Assembly (NCBI GenBank): GCA_039621445.1
Contig: CP154955.1
Span: forward strand, 12,404,960-12,468,959
Length of the DNA: 64,000 nt
Source of the DNA: Euglena gracilis
Taxonomy: Eukaryota > Euglenida > Euglenophyceae > Euglenales
Direction: 5' to 3'
How positions within the stretch are numbered: position 1 is the stretch's first letter; each line of letters begins with the position of its first letter. This document shows positions 63,190 to 64,000 of the stretch, in pieces. The notes below the pieces were generated by a model. That model saw only the letters and a program-made list of their open reading frames with translations, was not told the origin of the DNA and made no database searches. The position numbers and the translations under genes are program-made.

Positions 63190-63545
63190 AAAACAGTTTT
63201 ACCGGGTCCGGGAGGCCAAAAAAACAACGTTTCGGGCAAAAATTGTTTTTCGATTTTTTTCGACTTTTTTGACCCGGTTTTGACCCCAAGTCCATGGGAT
63301 TCGGGCCCAGAACGGGGCGCTGGTGGGTCGAAAAACGCTCGTTTTCAGCTCAAAAACAGTTTTTCTGGGTCGGGAGGCCAAAAACATCGTTTCGGGCAAA
63401 ATTTTTTTTCGATTTCTTCCACTTTTTTTGGCCCCAAACGGCTAAGTCGGACGGTGGAAAAAGTGTACAAAATGGCCGAAAAACGGCCGTATCTCGGGCT
63501 AGGCGGTGAGCTGCGTGGAAATTTGACACATAATCACTTGATTTG
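63190..63545 (-). repeat. Dispersed repeat R, partial inverted copy
   Basis: Contains GGGTCCGGGAGGCCAAAA twice, GGGCGCTGGTGGGTCGAAAA and CGGCCGTATCTCGGGCTAGG, matching copies at 24965, 43719 and 45712. Both terminal TGAGCTCTTA motifs are missing. Confidence 0.8.
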
Positions 63546-63772
63546 TTGCTTGACATCACAAGAAGGCGAAAAACTGAAAAGAGGGTGGAGAGTAAAGGGT
63601 TTTGTGTTTTTGCCCTAAGTGCGCAGTACTAATAAGCGCGCACCCCTCCGGGGTCCCAAACTACGTTCTTAATATGTGTGCACTCACGCTCTTTCTGGGG
63701 GGTTTATAGGTGCCTACACACAATGCACACAATGCACAACATATGCGCGCACACATGCATATTTGATGCAAG

Positions 63773-63945
63773 TCACGCGTGACATGCCCCACAGCTACCT
63801 CTCCCTGCTGGCGGGCCCCCTGCGGGGCCTCCGCATCGACCTCGCGCTCAGCATCGCGCTGGACGTCACACAGACGGCCAACCCCCTCCTTCAGCCCAAC
63901 GCGGCTTACTCTCACGAGGTGGACGAGGAGGGTGTGCCAGAGTGA
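63773..63945 (+). CDS. Terminal exon of unknown plus-strand gene
   Basis: Acceptor ATATTTGATGCAAG. Encodes TRDMPHSYLSLLAGPLRGLR, IDLALSIALDVTQTANPLLQ and PNAAYSHEVDEEGVPE, TGA. Strong codon bias. It could be the last exon of the gene that includes 62141-62681, but intermediate exons and phase are not established. Not recognised. Confidence 0.6.
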
Positions 63946-64000
63946 GCGGTGCCCCCCCACCCCCCTGCCGCATCTGCCAACCCGAATTGCATTGTTATCT

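Overview
The window is nuclear DNA of a eukaryote, most likely a unicellular protist or alga that I cannot name. It has short exons separated by GT-AG introns, no operons, and large amounts of simple repeats and short transposon-like repeats. A (CCCTAA)4 stretch points to a TTAGGG-type telomere repeat. There are no rRNA, tRNA or CRISPR features that I can support. Most long open frames are by-products of repeats. Real coding shows up as short islands (30-360 nt) with G/C-rich third codon positions, flanked by splice signals whose reading phases agree. Exon ends below are read by eye and need RNA evidence.

Layout. (1) About 1-6,112, minus strand: the 5' part of a DOP1/Dopey homologue (endosome-Golgi traffic scaffold), the only gene I can name with confidence. 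(2) About 9,150-15,235, minus strand: four scattered exon candidates of an unknown gene or genes. (3) 16-31 kb: mostly repeats, including an (ATAAC)n array, an interstitial telomere repeat, dinucleotide arrays and a 3.24 kb terminal-inverted-repeat (TIR) element at 27.8-31.0 kb. (4) 31,770-32,054, plus strand: a fragment resembling a phosphodiester glycosidase (NAGPA/DUF2233 family), with codon use unlike its neighbours. (5) 32,511-34,596, plus strand: a small membrane protein gene whose exons are all phase-compatible. (6) 34.7-36.1 kb: a huge CA/CCCACG satellite. (7) 36.8-42.3 kb, plus strand: several orphan exons. (8) 43-47 kb: inverted copies of one repeat plus tandem arrays. (9) 48,985-50,569, plus strand: a Pro/Ala-rich protein gene. 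(10) 50.7-53.9 kb: a second long TIR-ended repeat with retropepsin remnants. (11) 56.0-60.8 kb: a multi-exon plus-strand gene with a duplicated WWPEGQ exon, and a competing minus-strand exon. (12) 61.2-63.9 kb: another plus-strand gene.

Main discovery lead. At least eight short elements (228-523 bp) have inverted ends, usually starting CAGG or similar and running into a TTAAG motif. Each is flanked by a perfect 8-bp direct repeat. Most hold long C and G tracts around a GGCGC-GCGCC hairpin core. Several sit in introns or against exon edges, and some carry GT or AG splice signals in their ends or target duplications. They look like hAT-type non-autonomous elements acting as introners. Many other introns each carry a private short word repeated in both orientations, which may be relics of the same process.
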